Below, one piece after another: positions 25,037 to 34,004 of a stretch of DNA of 64,000 nucleotides. The notes beneath the pieces were generated by a model. It saw only the letters and a list, made by a program, of their open reading frames with translations, was not told the DNA's origin and searched no databases. The stretch is from Spirosoma agri. Its GTDB lineage: Bacteria; Bacteroidota; Bacteroidia; Cytophagales; Spirosomataceae. The position numbers and the translations under genes were made by a program. Location of the stretch: contig NZ_JAAGNZ010000001.1 of NCBI RefSeq assembly GCF_010747415.1, forward strand, positions 1,674,001 to 1,738,000, written 5' to 3'. The stretch's first letter is position 1. Each line of letters opens with the position of its first letter.

Positions 25037-27118
25037 ATGACCCCCGATAACGCTAAATCATCACGCTCCCGCAGTACAAAAACTGTTGAATCAGTTGTCA
25101 ATCCGATTGTAAACCCGTTGCCAATACCGGCTGGTCGGCCGAAAAGCGGTCAGAGCCGAGTGGTGATTGAGCGGGTAACGCCCGAACTGGATCAGGGCCG
25201 CTTCCCGGTAAAAGCCATTCCCGGCGATGTCATCGCTGTTGAAGCCGATGTTTTCGCTGATGGTCATGATTACCTGGCTGTTATGCTTTTGTACAAGCAT
25301 ATCGGCGAAGATTCCTGGACCGAAACGACGATGGTGCTGCTCAACAATGACCGTTGGGGTGCCTCATTTGTTGTTGACAAGCAGGGTCAGTACGTGTATA
25401 CCATCGAAGCCTGGGTCGATCATCCGGCGTCGTGGCAACACGAAGTTCATTTGAAAGTGGCTGATGGTCAGCGGATCACGAGTGAGTTGCTGGCCGGGGC
25501 AACGTACCTGGATGGTATGTTTCAGCGGGCCGGTGGGCAGGTCAGCAAAGGCAAGAAGAAGCCAGCCGATGAGTCGGCGGATGTGAGTGCATTGCGGGAA
25601 TTAGCTGCGCTGTTTCGCGATGAGAGTCGCTACGACGAGGCCGTTTCGGTCGCTGAAAGTGACCAGTTTACGTTCTACGCCGACCGCTATCCCGAACGGC
25701 AGCACCCGACGCGCTACAGTCACGAACTGGGTGTCGACGTGGACCGGGCCAGAGCTGGCTTTAGCACCTGGTACTGTCTGTTTCCCCGTTCGGCTGCGCA
25801 GGAAGAAGGCCGACATGGTACCTTCAAAGATGTGGAAGCATTACTTCCGCGTATTTCCGGGATGGGTTTCGATGTACTCTACCTGCCGCCCATTCACCCG
25901 ATCGGTATGGCTCACCGGAAAGGAAAAAATAACTCGGTTGTGTGTCAGCCGGGCGAACCCGGTGTTCCCTACGGGATTGGTTCATCGGAAGGTGGGCACG
26001 ACGCTATTCACCCCGAACTGGGCACCGTCGATGAGTTCAAGCACCTGATTGCCATTGCGGCTAACTACGGTATGGAGGTAGCCATGGACCTTGCCATTCA
26101 GTGTTCGCCCGATCATCCGTGGGCCAAAGAGCATCCGGAATGGTTCAAGAAACGGCCCGATGGCACCATCCAGTATGCCGAAAATCCGCCCAAGAAATAC
26201 CAGGATATTTACCCGGTTTATTTTGAAACTGAAGACTGGGAAAATTTGTGGGAGGAGCTGAAACGGGTTTTGCTGGTGTGGGCATCGTGGGGTGTTCGCA
26301 TTGTGCGGGTCGATAATCCGCATACGAAGCCATTCGGGTTCTGGGAATGGGTCATTGCTGAGGTGAAGCGTGAATTTCCCGATATGCTGTTTCTGGCCGA
26401 AGCCTTCACCAAGCCGAAGGTGATGCAGGAACTCGCCAAACGGGGCTTTGCGCACTCGTACACCTACTTCACCTGGCGAAACACGAAAGCCGAAATGCAG
26501 GAATACCTGACGGAGCTGACGCAGGGGGAGATGCAACACTATTTCCGCCCGAATTTCTGGCCTACGACTCACGATATCAACCCGTATAGTCTGCAAACGG
26601 GTCATGAGCCGCAGTTCCTGATTCGCTATTTTATGGCGGCAACGCTGTCGAGCAACTACGGTATCTATGGGCCATCCTTCGAACTGATGGAGTACCTGCC
26701 GTTCCCGAACAAAGAGGAATACTTGAACTCCGAGAAATATGAGATCCGGCTGTGGGACTGGCATAAAACCAACAAACTCACGTACTTGATTACACTCGTC
26801 AATCGGATTCGTCACGAGAACGCGGCTTTGCAGAAGACCAACAACCTGACGTTCTGTACGGTTAGCGATGATGCGATCATGGCTTATGTGAAAACGTCGG
26901 GTGACAATCGATTACTGATCGCGGTCAACACGGATGCCTATAGCCGTCGCGCCGGGATGATACAAGTCCCGATCTGGCAATTAGGCATTGCACCGGACCA
27001 GTCGTACAACGTCCATGATTTATTGACGGGAGCCTATTATACCTGGAAGGGAGACTGGAACTACGTCGAACTGGACCCGTACGTCTTGCCGATGCACTTG
27101 TTCCGGATCGAGTTATAA
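25037..27118 (+). CDS. glgE: Alpha-1,4-glucan:maltose-1-phosphate maltosyltransferase
   Basis: 693 residues, full length for GlgE (GH13_3). The N-terminal beta-domain (DUF3416-type, about 40-160) has VIERVTPELDQGRFPVKAIPGD. The catalytic barrel follows, with YLPPIHPIG, the nucleophile D426 in VRVDNPHTKPF and the acid-base E455 in LFLAEAFTKP. GlgE extends alpha-1,4-glucan from maltose-1-phosphate in the cytoplasm. The usual partners (treS/pep2 maltokinase, glgB) are not adjacent. The first about 35 residues are Ser/Thr/Arg-rich and not part of the fold. A strong terminator follows. Confidence 0.95.
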   Translation: MTPDNAKSSRSRSTKTVESVVNPIVNPLPIPAGRPKSGQSRVVIERVTPELDQGRFPVKAIPGDVIAVEADVFADGHDYLAVMLLYKHIGEDSWTETTMVLLNNDRWGASFVVDKQGQYVYTIEAWVDHPASWQHEVHLKVADGQRITSELLAGATYLDGMFQRAGGQVSKGKKKPADESADVSALRELAALFRDESRYDEAVSVAESDQFTFYADRYPERQHPTRYSHELGVDVDRARAGFSTWYCLFPRSAAQEEGRHGTFKDVEALLPRISGMGFDVLYLPPIHPIGMAHRKGKNNSVVCQPGEPGVPYGIGSSEGGHDAIHPELGTVDEFKHLIAIAANYGMEVAMDLAIQCSPDHPWAKEHPEWFKKRPDGTIQYAENPPKKYQDIYPVYFETEDWENLWEELKRVLLVWASWGVRIVRVDNPHTKPFGFWEWVIAEVKREFPDMLFLAEAFTKPKVMQELAKRGFAHSYTYFTWRNTKAEMQEYLTELTQGEMQHYFRPNFWPTTHDINPYSLQTGHEPQFLIRYFMAATLSSNYGIYGPSFELMEYLPFPNKEEYLNSEKYEIRLWDWHKTNKLTYLITLVNRIRHENAALQKTNNLTFCTVSDDAIMAYVKTSGDNRLLIAVNTDAYSRRAGMIQVPIWQLGIAPDQSYNVHDLLTGAYYTWKGDWNYVELDPYVLPMHLFRIEL

Positions 27119-27140
27119 GTTATAAAAGGACGAGGAAGAA

Positions 27141-27191
27141 TAAGGAGTCGGTTTCTGGATTACAAGCCCAGCAAAACCGACTCCTTACCTT
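27141..27191. terminator. Terminator between glgE and the M28 gene
   Basis: A 14-bp perfect stem, TAAGGAGTCGGTTT (27141-27154) with its complement at 27174-27187, then CCTTTTTAAAA. It serves glgE and may also serve the convergent gene. Confidence 0.85.
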
Positions 27192-27192
27192 T

Positions 27193-28251
27193 TTAAAAGG
27201 TCGAATTGACCAGCGTCCAGGCAGTTTGAAAGACCAGCGTAGCCCGTTTTTTTAATACCGCGTAGTCAATCTTATCGGCAGTGTCGGAAGGACGATGATA
27301 GTCGGGATGATGACCATCAAAAAAGAACAGGACTGGTATGCCAAACCGGGCGAAGTTGAAATGATCCGATCGGTAGAAGTACTGGTTGGGGTCTTTATCG
27401 GTGTCGTACATATAATTCAGTTCAATCGCCACCGACTGGTTGTTCGCAACCGCGACAGCTTTCCGCAGAATAGAGTCGCGATTTCCCGTGATCAGGTAGC
27501 AATAATCCGGTTACTCCCCATGGGCTGCATCGGTCCGGCCGACCATATCTATATTGATGTTGCCTATGATCTGCCGCAAGGGAATGGGACTATTGTTGAC
27601 AAAATGCTGCGATCCGAGCAGCCCCTGTTCTTCGCCGGAAAACAGTACGAACAACAGACTTCTGCGGTTTCGTATTCCCTGCCGGGCCAAACTATCGAAC
27701 ACAGACGCTACGCTTAATACGGTCGCCGTACCGGATGCATTGTCATCAGCACCGGGGTGAATACTGCCACCGACTCGGCCTAAATGATCGTAATGGGCCG
27801 ATATGACTAATACTTCATGCTTAAGGTCGGTTCCCATCAGCAGACCCGCTACGTTCGATCCGCTAGCCGCTTTTGTGCGGCCCTTGGCGGTAGGGGGCGT
27901 GGCTAGTAACTCGTACTGGTTGATTGTGCCGGGTGTAAATCCGGAGCCTGCTCCAAACCAATTAACCCTGGTTGATGTGAAGAAAAAGGGTTGTCGGAAG
28001 GACCCAGCGATTGAATCAATTCGGAAGACCGCTGACAGATGGCTTTGTCGGAAGGATTGAACGCAATAATGGGCGGCTTTTTGCTGACCATCTGTCCCGG
28101 TTTCACGGCCTCTGAAACTGGTCGAAGCTAACGCGAAAACGTGACTTTTAAGCAATGAGTCGGACACTGAAATCCGGGAAATAGCGGGCTGGGCATAGCC
28201 TTGCCCTAGAGCAAGTAGTATGAGCAACAAACTCTGTAGCGCACTAGTCAT
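27193..28251 (-). pseudogene. M28 family metallopeptidase interrupted by an in-frame TAA
   Basis: A secreted zinc aminopeptidase-like gene. From ATG 28251 there is a signal peptide (SALQSLLLILLALGQGYAQ) and the M28 metal motifs ISAHYDHLG, GADDNASG, SGEEQGLLGS and NIDMVGRTD. A TAA at 27511-27513 (codon 247) then ends the frame at ...AAHGE. The same frame continues after the stop with PDYCYLITGNRDSILRKA and on to YRSDHFNFARFGIPVLFFF, HHPDYHRPSDT and a stop at 27193. The final metal-binding His (SDH) lies after the stop. No frameshift is needed, and a single base change (for example AAA to TAA) explains it. It is either a recent nonsense pseudogene, a sequencing error, or a case of readthrough. 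Confidence 0.85.
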
Positions 28252-28330
28252 CGTAGAAGGAGCGGGTCGATAGCCTGAGTCGGTCGACTTACTTCGTTTA
28301 CTATTGTTTATAAGCAGCCTTCTTGACCGT

Positions 28331-28381
28331 AAACAGGAGCCGGTCCTGACTGGCTGATAAGCCAGCAACCGGCTCCTGTTT
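28331..28381 (-). terminator. Terminator hairpin after the M16 gene
   Basis: A 14-bp perfect outer stem, AAACAGGAGCCGGT (28331-28344) and its complement 28368-28381, encloses a second stem CTGGCT/AGCCAG (28350-28365). It lies 16 nt after the M16 stop codon on the minus strand. Confidence 0.8.
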
Positions 28382-28397
28382 ATGTTGATCTGAAACG

Positions 28398-29633
28398 CTA
28401 TTTCTCCGGTACAAAGGTCAGCGAACTGAACTGGTTTTCGTCGAACGCTTCCTGAGCCAGCGTTTGCAACTGGCTGGCCGTAACGGCTTTAATGTCGTTG
28501 AAAATGTCATTCAGCGCTTCTACCCGGTCGATGTCGAGCAAGCTTTTGGCCATCATCAGCATGAAGCTGTTGTTGCTTTCTTCCGACATAGCAAGCTGCC
28601 CGATAAGCTGTTCTTTTGTCTGATGAAGTTGCAGCGTGGTAAGCGGCTCCTCCCGAAGGCGTTTTAATTCCTTATTGATCAGCCCTACGGCTTTATCCAC
28701 TTTTTTGGGATCGGTGCCGAAGTAAATGCCCAGGAAACCCGTGTCCAGGTAAGGCGTGTAACTGGCGTCGATGGAATAGACCAGCCCGTATTTCTCGCGC
28801 AGGTTCAGGTTCAGCCGGGAGTTCATGCCCGGTCCGCCGAGAAGATTCACCAGCATGAAGAACGGCAGCCGACGTGGGTCGGTCAGGCCATAGGCTGGGC
28901 GTCCGATAGCGCATTGGGCCTGCGTGATCGGGCGCTCGACGCGGGTATGACGAGGTACATAAGCCGTCGGCATCCGGCGCTGACGAACCGAGTGTTGCGC
29001 GGGTATATCGCGGAAGTGTTTTTCCGCCACTTTAACGACCTGCTTGAAGGGCAGGTTGCTCACCGACGCAAACACAATTCGACTAGTGTCGTAATTCTCG
29101 GCGATAAACTGTTGCAGGTCTTCGCGCCGGAACGAGCTAACGGTCTCGGTGGTACCAAGAATATTGCCGCCCAGCGCATGGTTTGGGAAGACCAGTTCGT
29201 CGAAGTCGTCCTGAATGGCATCTTCGGGTGAGTCGTAGTACATGGCCATCTCTTCCAGAATGACACCCCGTTCGCGCTCGATCTGCTTCTCCGGAAAAAC
29301 CGAGTGAAAAGTTATATCAGACAGCAGTTCGGTTGCTTTCTCGAAATGAGCACCCAGCACTGATGCGTGAAAACAAACTTTTTCTTTAGTGGTGTACGCA
29401 TTTAATTCACCACCGACCGTTTCTAGTCGTGTAATGATGTGGTACGATTTTCGTTTCTCCGTACCTTTGAAGGCCATGTGCTCCCAGAAGTGGGCCAGTC
29501 CCTGCTGATGTGGTTGTTCATCCCGGCTTCCAATGTCGAGCATAATACCACAATGAGCAATCTGGGTATGCGGTATCTGTTTGTGAGCGATCCGGATTCC
29601 GTTGGGCAATGTATAAACTTCGTAATCTTCCAT
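28398..29633 (-). CDS. M16 family zinc metallopeptidase
   Basis: 411 residues, single-unit M16B length. The inverted zinc motif HFWEH is present, with the family's GSRDE and AFKGTEKR surroundings and the downstream EREVILEEMAMY-like glutamate region (ERGVILEEMAMYYDSPED). M16B enzymes cleave peptides as dimers. There is no obvious signal peptide (MEDYEVYTLPNGIRIAHK), so this one should be cytoplasmic, unlike the exported pair at 46-49 kb. The C-terminal half has the R-Y family segment LREKYGLVYSIDASY. It diverges from the GT9 gene across 34 nt. Confidence 0.92.
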   Translation of the reverse strand: MEDYEVYTLPNGIRIAHKQIPHTQIAHCGIMLDIGSRDEQPHQQGLAHFWEHMAFKGTEKRKSYHIITRLETVGGELNAYTTKEKVCFHASVLGAHFEKATELLSDITFHSVFPEKQIERERGVILEEMAMYYDSPEDAIQDDFDELVFPNHALGGNILGTTETVSSFRREDLQQFIAENYDTSRIVFASVSNLPFKQVVKVAEKHFRDIPAQHSVRQRRMPTAYVPRHTRVERPITQAQCAIGRPAYGLTDPRRLPFFMLVNLLGGPGMNSRLNLNLREKYGLVYSIDASYTPYLDTGFLGIYFGTDPKKVDKAVGLINKELKRLREEPLTTLQLHQTKEQLIGQLAMSEESNNSFMLMMAKSLLDIDRVEALNDIFNDIKAVTASQLQTLAQEAFDENQFSSLTFVPEK

Positions 29634-29667
29634 TCTTAAGCAATTGACGCTCTAGCTAGGCGCACTA

Positions 29668-30675
29668 ATGATAACCGTAACCAATTCGCCCCGGTTCCTG
29701 ATCAGTCAAACCGCCTTCATCGGCGATGTAATTCTGGCTACGGCACTCCTGGAGCAGCTTCATCTGGCTCAACCCGATGCTGTGCTGGACGTACTGGTTC
29801 GCAAAGGTAACGAGAGTCTGCTGGCAAATCATCCGTTTGTCAACGAGGTATTGGTCTGGGATAAAAAAGGAGGAAAATACCGCAGTCTCTGGGCACTACT
29901 TAAAACGATTCGCGCCCGAAAATATGATGCGGTTCTAAATCTTCAGCGGTTTGGGACAACGGGTCTGCTCACGGCCTTCTCGGGCGCCAGCGTAACGATT
30001 GGTTTTAAAAAGAACCCATTTGCCCAATTTTTTACCCATCGCATCGACCACCGTATCGAACCCGGTCTGCACGAAATTCAACGCAACGCCGAGTTTCTAA
30101 AGCCGTTGCACCTGATCGTTCCATTGGTTAAGCCGAAGCTCTATCCATCGTCGGCTGATTATGAGGCCGTAATGTCGTATCAGGGAAGGCCATACATCTG
30201 CATTGCACCAACGTCGGTTTGGTTCACAAAACAATACCCGCCGGAAGGTTGGATTGCGTTAATGCAGAAATTAGCGGGCGATTTGACTATTTATTTACTG
30301 GGGGCTCCCAGCGATGCTCCGGCCTGCGATGCTATGATGGCGGGTGTGGGTCGCGCTTCCGGCCGTGTCGTTAATCTGGCCGGAAAATTGAGCTTATTGC
30401 AGTCGGCTGCCCTTCAGGAAAAGGCCGTGATGAACTATGTTAATGACTCGGCTCCGCTGCACCTCTGTTCGGCGATGAATGCACCGACAACCGCGGTGTT
30501 CTGCTCGACCGTGCCGGAATTTGGCTTTGGTCCATTGGCCGATCAGTCCAGGGTTGTGCAGACACCTCAGCAACTCGAATGCAAACCCTGTAATCTGCAC
30601 GGTAAGTCGGCTTGTCCGCTGGGTCATTTTCGTTGCGCCTGGACAATTTCCGTCGATGAACTCGCGACGTTCTAG
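29668..30675 (+). CDS. Glycosyltransferase family 9 (heptosyltransferase-like)
   Basis: 335 residues. The start RFLISQTAFIGDVILATALLEQL is the GT9 N-terminal Rossmann segment with the catalytic-loop Asp, followed by DVLVRKGNESLLANHP. The C-terminal half has CIAPTSVWFTKQYPPEGWIAL and the nucleotide-sugar-binding MNYVNDSAPLHLCSAMNAPTTAVF. GT9 enzymes add heptose or another sugar to lipopolysaccharide core at the inner face of the membrane. The exact sugar is uncertain in Bacteroidota. A Cys-rich tail (CKPCNLHGKSACPLGHFRC) is present and typical of one bacteroidetal subgroup. The gene has no LPS neighbours here. Confidence 0.92.
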   Translation: MITVTNSPRFLISQTAFIGDVILATALLEQLHLAQPDAVLDVLVRKGNESLLANHPFVNEVLVWDKKGGKYRSLWALLKTIRARKYDAVLNLQRFGTTGLLTAFSGASVTIGFKKNPFAQFFTHRIDHRIEPGLHEIQRNAEFLKPLHLIVPLVKPKLYPSSADYEAVMSYQGRPYICIAPTSVWFTKQYPPEGWIALMQKLAGDLTIYLLGAPSDAPACDAMMAGVGRASGRVVNLAGKLSLLQSAALQEKAVMNYVNDSAPLHLCSAMNAPTTAVFCSTVPEFGFGPLADQSRVVQTPQQLECKPCNLHGKSACPLGHFRCAWTISVDELATF

Positions 30676-30726
30676 GTGTATTGCTGGGGCAGAAAAAAAG
30701 GAGTCTGCTTACCGATACTTATCGAT

Positions 30727-32259
30727 TTACGCGTCAGCCGGGAGGTACACGTCGAACGTAGCGCCCTCGCCCATAGTGCTCGATGCGGTGATCGCTCCTC
30801 CGTGATTGGTGGCGACTTTTTCACAAATGGCCAGTCCAATACCCGTTCCGGCATACTGACTTCGGGTGTGAAGCCGCTGGAAGACCTGGAAAATACGTTC
30901 CAGATATTGCTCGTCGAAGCCAATGCCATTATCGGACACGCTGATCCGGTGGTAAGCAGATACCTGTCGGACGGGTTTTACGGAATCAGGTAAGTCAACG
31001 GATGCGATCAGTTGCGCACTAATTCGAATGACGGGCGACACGGCTGGTCGGTTGAATTTCAACGCGTTGGACAGTAGGTTCTGGAATAACTGCTGGAGTT
31101 GTAACTCATCGCCCGACACCATAGGCAACGACTCAACCTGAACAGACGCCTGCTTTTCCTGGATCGGCAACGCCAGGTCATCCAGAACCCGTTCGACGAC
31201 CTGCTCCAACGAAACCGGAACCAGCTTGTCATGTTGGGTAGAGATTCGGGAGAAGTTCAGCAGGTCTTTGATCAGGCCGGACATGCGACTGGCTGCTGAC
31301 TGCATCCGTTCCAGGTGACCAACTCCATCGCCCAACTGGTTGGCGTAACTGGATTTCAGAATGTCGCCAAAGGATTGAATTTTACGAAGCGGCTCCTGAA
31401 GATCATGACTGGCGATGTAGGCAAACTGCTGAAGGCTTTGATTCGATCGTACTAAGTCCCGATTCAGCGATTCCAGTTGAAGCTGTGTTTTTTTAAGCTC
31501 TGTAATGTCCAGGAACGACAACACAATCCAGTCGCCGTGCCGAACCCCCTGAACCTGGTACCAAAGATCGTAGCCCTCGTACGTATAATGATTCTGATAG
31601 TGGAGGGGAACGCCGGTTGTCGCCAGTTCTTTATATTGTTGCCAGATACCGCTGAGGGCCGTGCCCGGAAAAACAGCCAGCATCGTTCGACCAATCAAAT
31701 CGCTGGCGGGTCGGCCCGTCATTCGTTGCGCCATCTGGTTGATAAGCTCGTACCGCAGATCAATCACCTCGCCCGTGTCTTTATCCCGAATGATCGAATA
31801 CAAACCAATCGCCGTTAAGGCACTATCTGTAACAAATTTAAGCTGTTCGGCCTGCTGTTGGCGGGCCAGATTGGCTACCTGTTGCGTTATGTCCTGCATG
31901 GCACCTACCATGCGTATCGCTCTACCGTCCTGAAAAAGGGTGTAGCCACGGTCATTGACATACGCATACGAACCGTCGGCTTTCAAAAATCGATATTCGT
32001 CGGACCAGTTTGTCTGTCCCTCATTGATAGCCTTATAAATGGTATCGTGCACCCGTTGATGATCTGCCGGATGGATTTTGTCGACCCAAAACGTGGTACC
32101 GTCCTCGATCAGTCCTGACTGATGGCCAAACAAGGTCATAAATTCCTCGTTCCACCACACCTGGTTGGTCACCAGATTCCAGTCCCAGACGGCATCGTGC
32201 GTAGCTTTCGCTAGTAATTCAAACCGTTCATGGGCTGGTTCGGTCGACGGTTCATTCAT
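30727..32259 (-). CDS. PAS-domain sensor histidine kinase
   Basis: 510 residues with no membrane segments, so a cytosolic sensor. Two PAS domains (about 10-130 with VWDWNLVTNQVWWNEEFM, and about 140-260) are followed by a short coiled coil (LKKTQLQLESLNRDLVRSNQSL), the HisKA box with phospho-acceptor H285 in IASHDLQEPLR, and a HATPase domain with the N box (LFQNLLSNALKFN), G1 (SVSDNGIGFDE), F and G2 (GTGIGLAICEKV) boxes. No response regulator is adjacent, so its partner is unknown. Such orphan PAS kinases are common in Cytophagales. The upstream promoter match supports the ATG at 32259. Confidence 0.93.
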   Translation of the reverse strand: MNEPSTEPAHERFELLAKATHDAVWDWNLVTNQVWWNEEFMTLFGHQSGLIEDGTTFWVDKIHPADHQRVHDTIYKAINEGQTNWSDEYRFLKADGSYAYVNDRGYTLFQDGRAIRMVGAMQDITQQVANLARQQQAEQLKFVTDSALTAIGLYSIIRDKDTGEVIDLRYELINQMAQRMTGRPASDLIGRTMLAVFPGTALSGIWQQYKELATTGVPLHYQNHYTYEGYDLWYQVQGVRHGDWIVLSFLDITELKKTQLQLESLNRDLVRSNQSLQQFAYIASHDLQEPLRKIQSFGDILKSSYANQLGDGVGHLERMQSAASRMSGLIKDLLNFSRISTQHDKLVPVSLEQVVERVLDDLALPIQEKQASVQVESLPMVSGDELQLQQLFQNLLSNALKFNRPAVSPVIRISAQLIASVDLPDSVKPVRQVSAYHRISVSDNGIGFDEQYLERIFQVFQRLHTRSQYAGTGIGLAICEKVATNHGGAITASSTMGEGATFDVYLPADA

Positions 32260-32290
32260 AATTTCGGCTACTTTACATTGAGTCTACTTA

Positions 32291-32320
32291 CAAAAATAGA
32301 GGATTATTCATTTTTTCAAT
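32291..32320 (-). promoter_or_regulatory. Promoter candidate for the histidine kinase
   Basis: On the minus strand ATTG (32317-32320), an 18-nt spacer and TATTTTTG (32291-32298) are close to the Bacteroidota consensus TTTG-N19-TAnnTTTG, 32 nt upstream of the start codon. Confidence 0.55.
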
Positions 32321-32555
32321 CTTTTCCGTCGGTGATAAACGATGGAACTGACTGATGACAGCAACGACAAACTTATAACGCCAAATGGCCCCTTTGTATA
32401 ATTGCACAGTCTGTTCGTTGTCTGGCCAGTAACGGGGATAGGACGCATTCATACCGCCTGAATGCGGTTTGTACGGCTTTTCGACCGTTGACTTATAGTT
32501 GGCTGGTATAATACAGAGCCTATTACTAAACTTGAATCGAAATTGTAAACCCTGT

Positions 32556-32563
32556 TAATTTTG
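32556..32563 (+). promoter_or_regulatory. Candidate -7 element for the 32571 gene
   Basis: TAATTTTG matches TAnnTTTG exactly, with CTTG 21 nt upstream. It ends only 7 nt before the ATG, so the transcript would be almost leaderless. Confidence 0.4.
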
Positions 32564-32570
32564 ATCAGAC

Positions 32571-32819
32571 ATGAGTGCTGTTTTGAAACCAACCGTCTCC
32601 AATATTATCAATCTTTGGTTTAGCGCAGACACGCCACTCCGGCAGTACAGAATCAAATTGAACCCTGATCTTTGGATAGCCTGTCAGCACATACATCGGG
32701 ATTTCAGCCCACCCTCGAAGGTGCAGCAATTGGACAAATACCGCAAATCAGATAAGGTGGCATTTGCCAAAGCAGTGCAGGAGCAGTTGGGGCATTTTAC
32801 GCCATCAACTGATAACTAA
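32571..32819 (+). CDS. Small soluble protein of unknown function
   Basis: 82 residues, no signal peptide and no recognised motif. It has a Trp/His-rich middle (NPDLWIACQHIHRDF) and a Lys-rich helix (KVQQLDKYRKSDKVAFAKAVQEQ). It has a promoter-like element upstream and a good terminator downstream, which supports an expressed single gene. Function is unknown. Confidence 0.65.
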   Translation: MSAVLKPTVSNIINLWFSADTPLRQYRIKLNPDLWIACQHIHRDFSPPSKVQQLDKYRKSDKVAFAKAVQEQLGHFTPSTDN

Positions 32820-32848
32820 TAAAACGAATCGTTCCGATTGACTGATAG

Positions 32849-32880
32849 AAGCCAGCGCATACGTGCTGGCTTTTGTTTTT
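32849..32880 (+). terminator. Intrinsic terminator after the 32571 gene
   Basis: The stem AAGCCAGC/GCTGGCTT with an 8-nt loop is followed by TTGTTTTT. Confidence 0.85.
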
Positions 32881-32997
32881 ACTTTGAAGTTAAATGTTAA
32901 CTTAGTTGTTATTAATTTAAACAAAAATAAAAAATAGGTAGTTTTCTTAAATCTAAGTGTAGCATTTACTCGTACGTACAACTGAAAAGACACGCCT

Positions 32998-33240
32998 ATG
33001 CACTATGTATCCGTATTTACACTATTTGCGCTTCCCGTAGCCAAAGGTTTTGCTTCCTTACAACAGGCAACAGATTACCTGCAAAGGGCTCATAATGACC
33101 AGGACGTTTCGCCCCTCGGCATCTACGATGCAACTACGGGGATCGTTATACCGTGCCTGGATGATCACTGTTCGCTCATCGAGACTGAGGAACGGCTGAT
33201 CGTTCGGCTTGCGCAACGACACCTCGAGCGCTTAGCTTGA
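32998..33240 (+). CDS. Small protein of unknown function
   Basis: 80 residues. The beginning (HYVSVFTLFALPVAKGFASLQQATDYLQRAH) may be a beta strand and helix and does not look like a cleavable signal. The middle has GIYDATTGIVIPCLDDHCS with two cysteines. No family is recognised. The long hairpin at 33262-33321 follows 21 nt downstream, which supports it as an expressed gene. Confidence 0.6.
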   Translation: MHYVSVFTLFALPVAKGFASLQQATDYLQRAHNDQDVSPLGIYDATTGIVIPCLDDHCSLIETEERLIVRLAQRHLERLA

Positions 33241-33261
33241 ACGAATAGAATTTTACAGGGT

Positions 33262-33321
33262 TACCAGATAAAGAAATAGCCTGCTCGTTATGTACGACGC
33301 AGGCTATTTCTTTATCTGGTA
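33262..33321 (+). terminator. Long hairpin (23-bp perfect stem) after the 32998 gene
   Basis: TACCAGATAAAGAAATAGCC... at 33262-33284 is the exact reverse complement of 33299-33321, and the 14-nt loop adds TCGT/ACGA pairs. It is unusually long for a simple terminator and has only a weak T-run after it. It may be a bidirectional terminator or an mRNA-stability element. Confidence 0.65.
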
Positions 33322-33364
33322 GTTTCCTCGGTGTCCGGATACGGCGTATCAGGGAGTGACTACC

Positions 33365-33406
33365 CATAAAAAAAGCGGCTGGATTGTGTCCGGCCGCTTT
33401 TTTATG
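33365..33406. terminator. Terminator downstream of rpmE2
   Basis: CAT-A7-GCGGC at 33365-33379 pairs with GCCGC-T6-ATG at 33393-33406. It has the A-tract/GC-stem/T-tract form of a bidirectional intrinsic terminator. Confidence 0.85.
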
Positions 33407-33461
33407 CGAATAAAATTCTAAAAACAGGCGTTTTTAGGAGAATACAAAGCCTTTTTCAGGC

Positions 33462-33704
33462 TTATTTGGTGCCATAGCGCTTGCGGAACTTGTCCACGCG
33501 ACCAGCTGTATCGAGCAACACGTTCTTACCCGTATAGAATGGGTGCGACTGCGAGCTAACTTCAATTTTAACGAGCGGATAGGTTTGCCCTTCAAACTCG
33601 ATGCTGTCTTTCGTTTGAACCGTCGAACGCGTCAGAAATTTGTAATCGCTCGACAGATCGTGGAATACCACGTCGCGGTAATCCGGGTGAATGCCCTTTT
33701 TCAT
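33462..33704 (-). CDS. rpmE2: 50S ribosomal protein L31, type B (zinc-free)
   Basis: 80 residues, [20 protein letters not shown] at the start and [21 protein letters not shown] in the second half, the standard type B L31 sequence. The CxxC zinc ligands of type A L31 are absent, as expected for type B, so it does not need zinc. It is located at the large subunit's central protuberance. A good promoter lies 53 nt upstream and a strong terminator downstream, so it is a single-gene unit. Confidence 0.97.
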   Translation of the reverse strand: MKKGIHPDYRDVVFHDLSSDYKFLTRSTVQTKDSIEFEGQTYPLVKIEVSSQSHPFYTGKNVLLDTAGRVDKFRKRYGTK

Positions 33705-33756
33705 GATATTATCTCAGTTTCTTGTCATCTTCTCGGTTTCCGACCGAAAAGGATTG

Positions 33757-33788
33757 CAAAAGTAAGGTGTTTCAGTCGGAATGACAAG
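33757..33788 (-). promoter_or_regulatory. Promoter of rpmE2
   Basis: On the minus strand CTTG (33785-33788), a 20-nt spacer and TACTTTTG (33757-33764) give a near-consensus Bacteroidota promoter upstream of L31. Confidence 0.7.
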
Positions 33789-34004
33789 CAGTTTTTCGTG
33801 TTCTTTCCCAGATTGATTATCAGCCGAATAGATCGTACCGTTGGGTAATAACGGCGTGGCAGATAATTGTTACTATTTTCTTTTTCGCTTATCTTTAAAA
33901 CGGTCAACAGAGTGTCAACGGTGCCAGCCCAGCTTACCGGCAAGGAGTAACCGATCAGTAAAAACGCTCTTTTATTTTTCTCAGTATAGCTCTCCTACCG
34001 GGTA

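Larger units (their letters stand above)
32260..32570. other. Divergent intergenic region
   Basis: 311 nt between the kinase and a small gene. It contains a promoter match for each side and a small hairpin CGCATTCA/TGAATGCG (32444-32451 and 32459-32466) of unknown role. No coding frame is convincing. Confidence 0.55.

Noticed and set aside
25982..26815. Long antisense open frame (277 codons) opposite glgE
   Set aside because: It lies wholly inside a firmly assigned gene, has no family features and reflects codon bias of the opposite strand.
27433..27510. Frameshift in the M28 peptidase gene
   Set aside because: The two parts are in the same frame and separated only by one TAA; no insertion or deletion is required.
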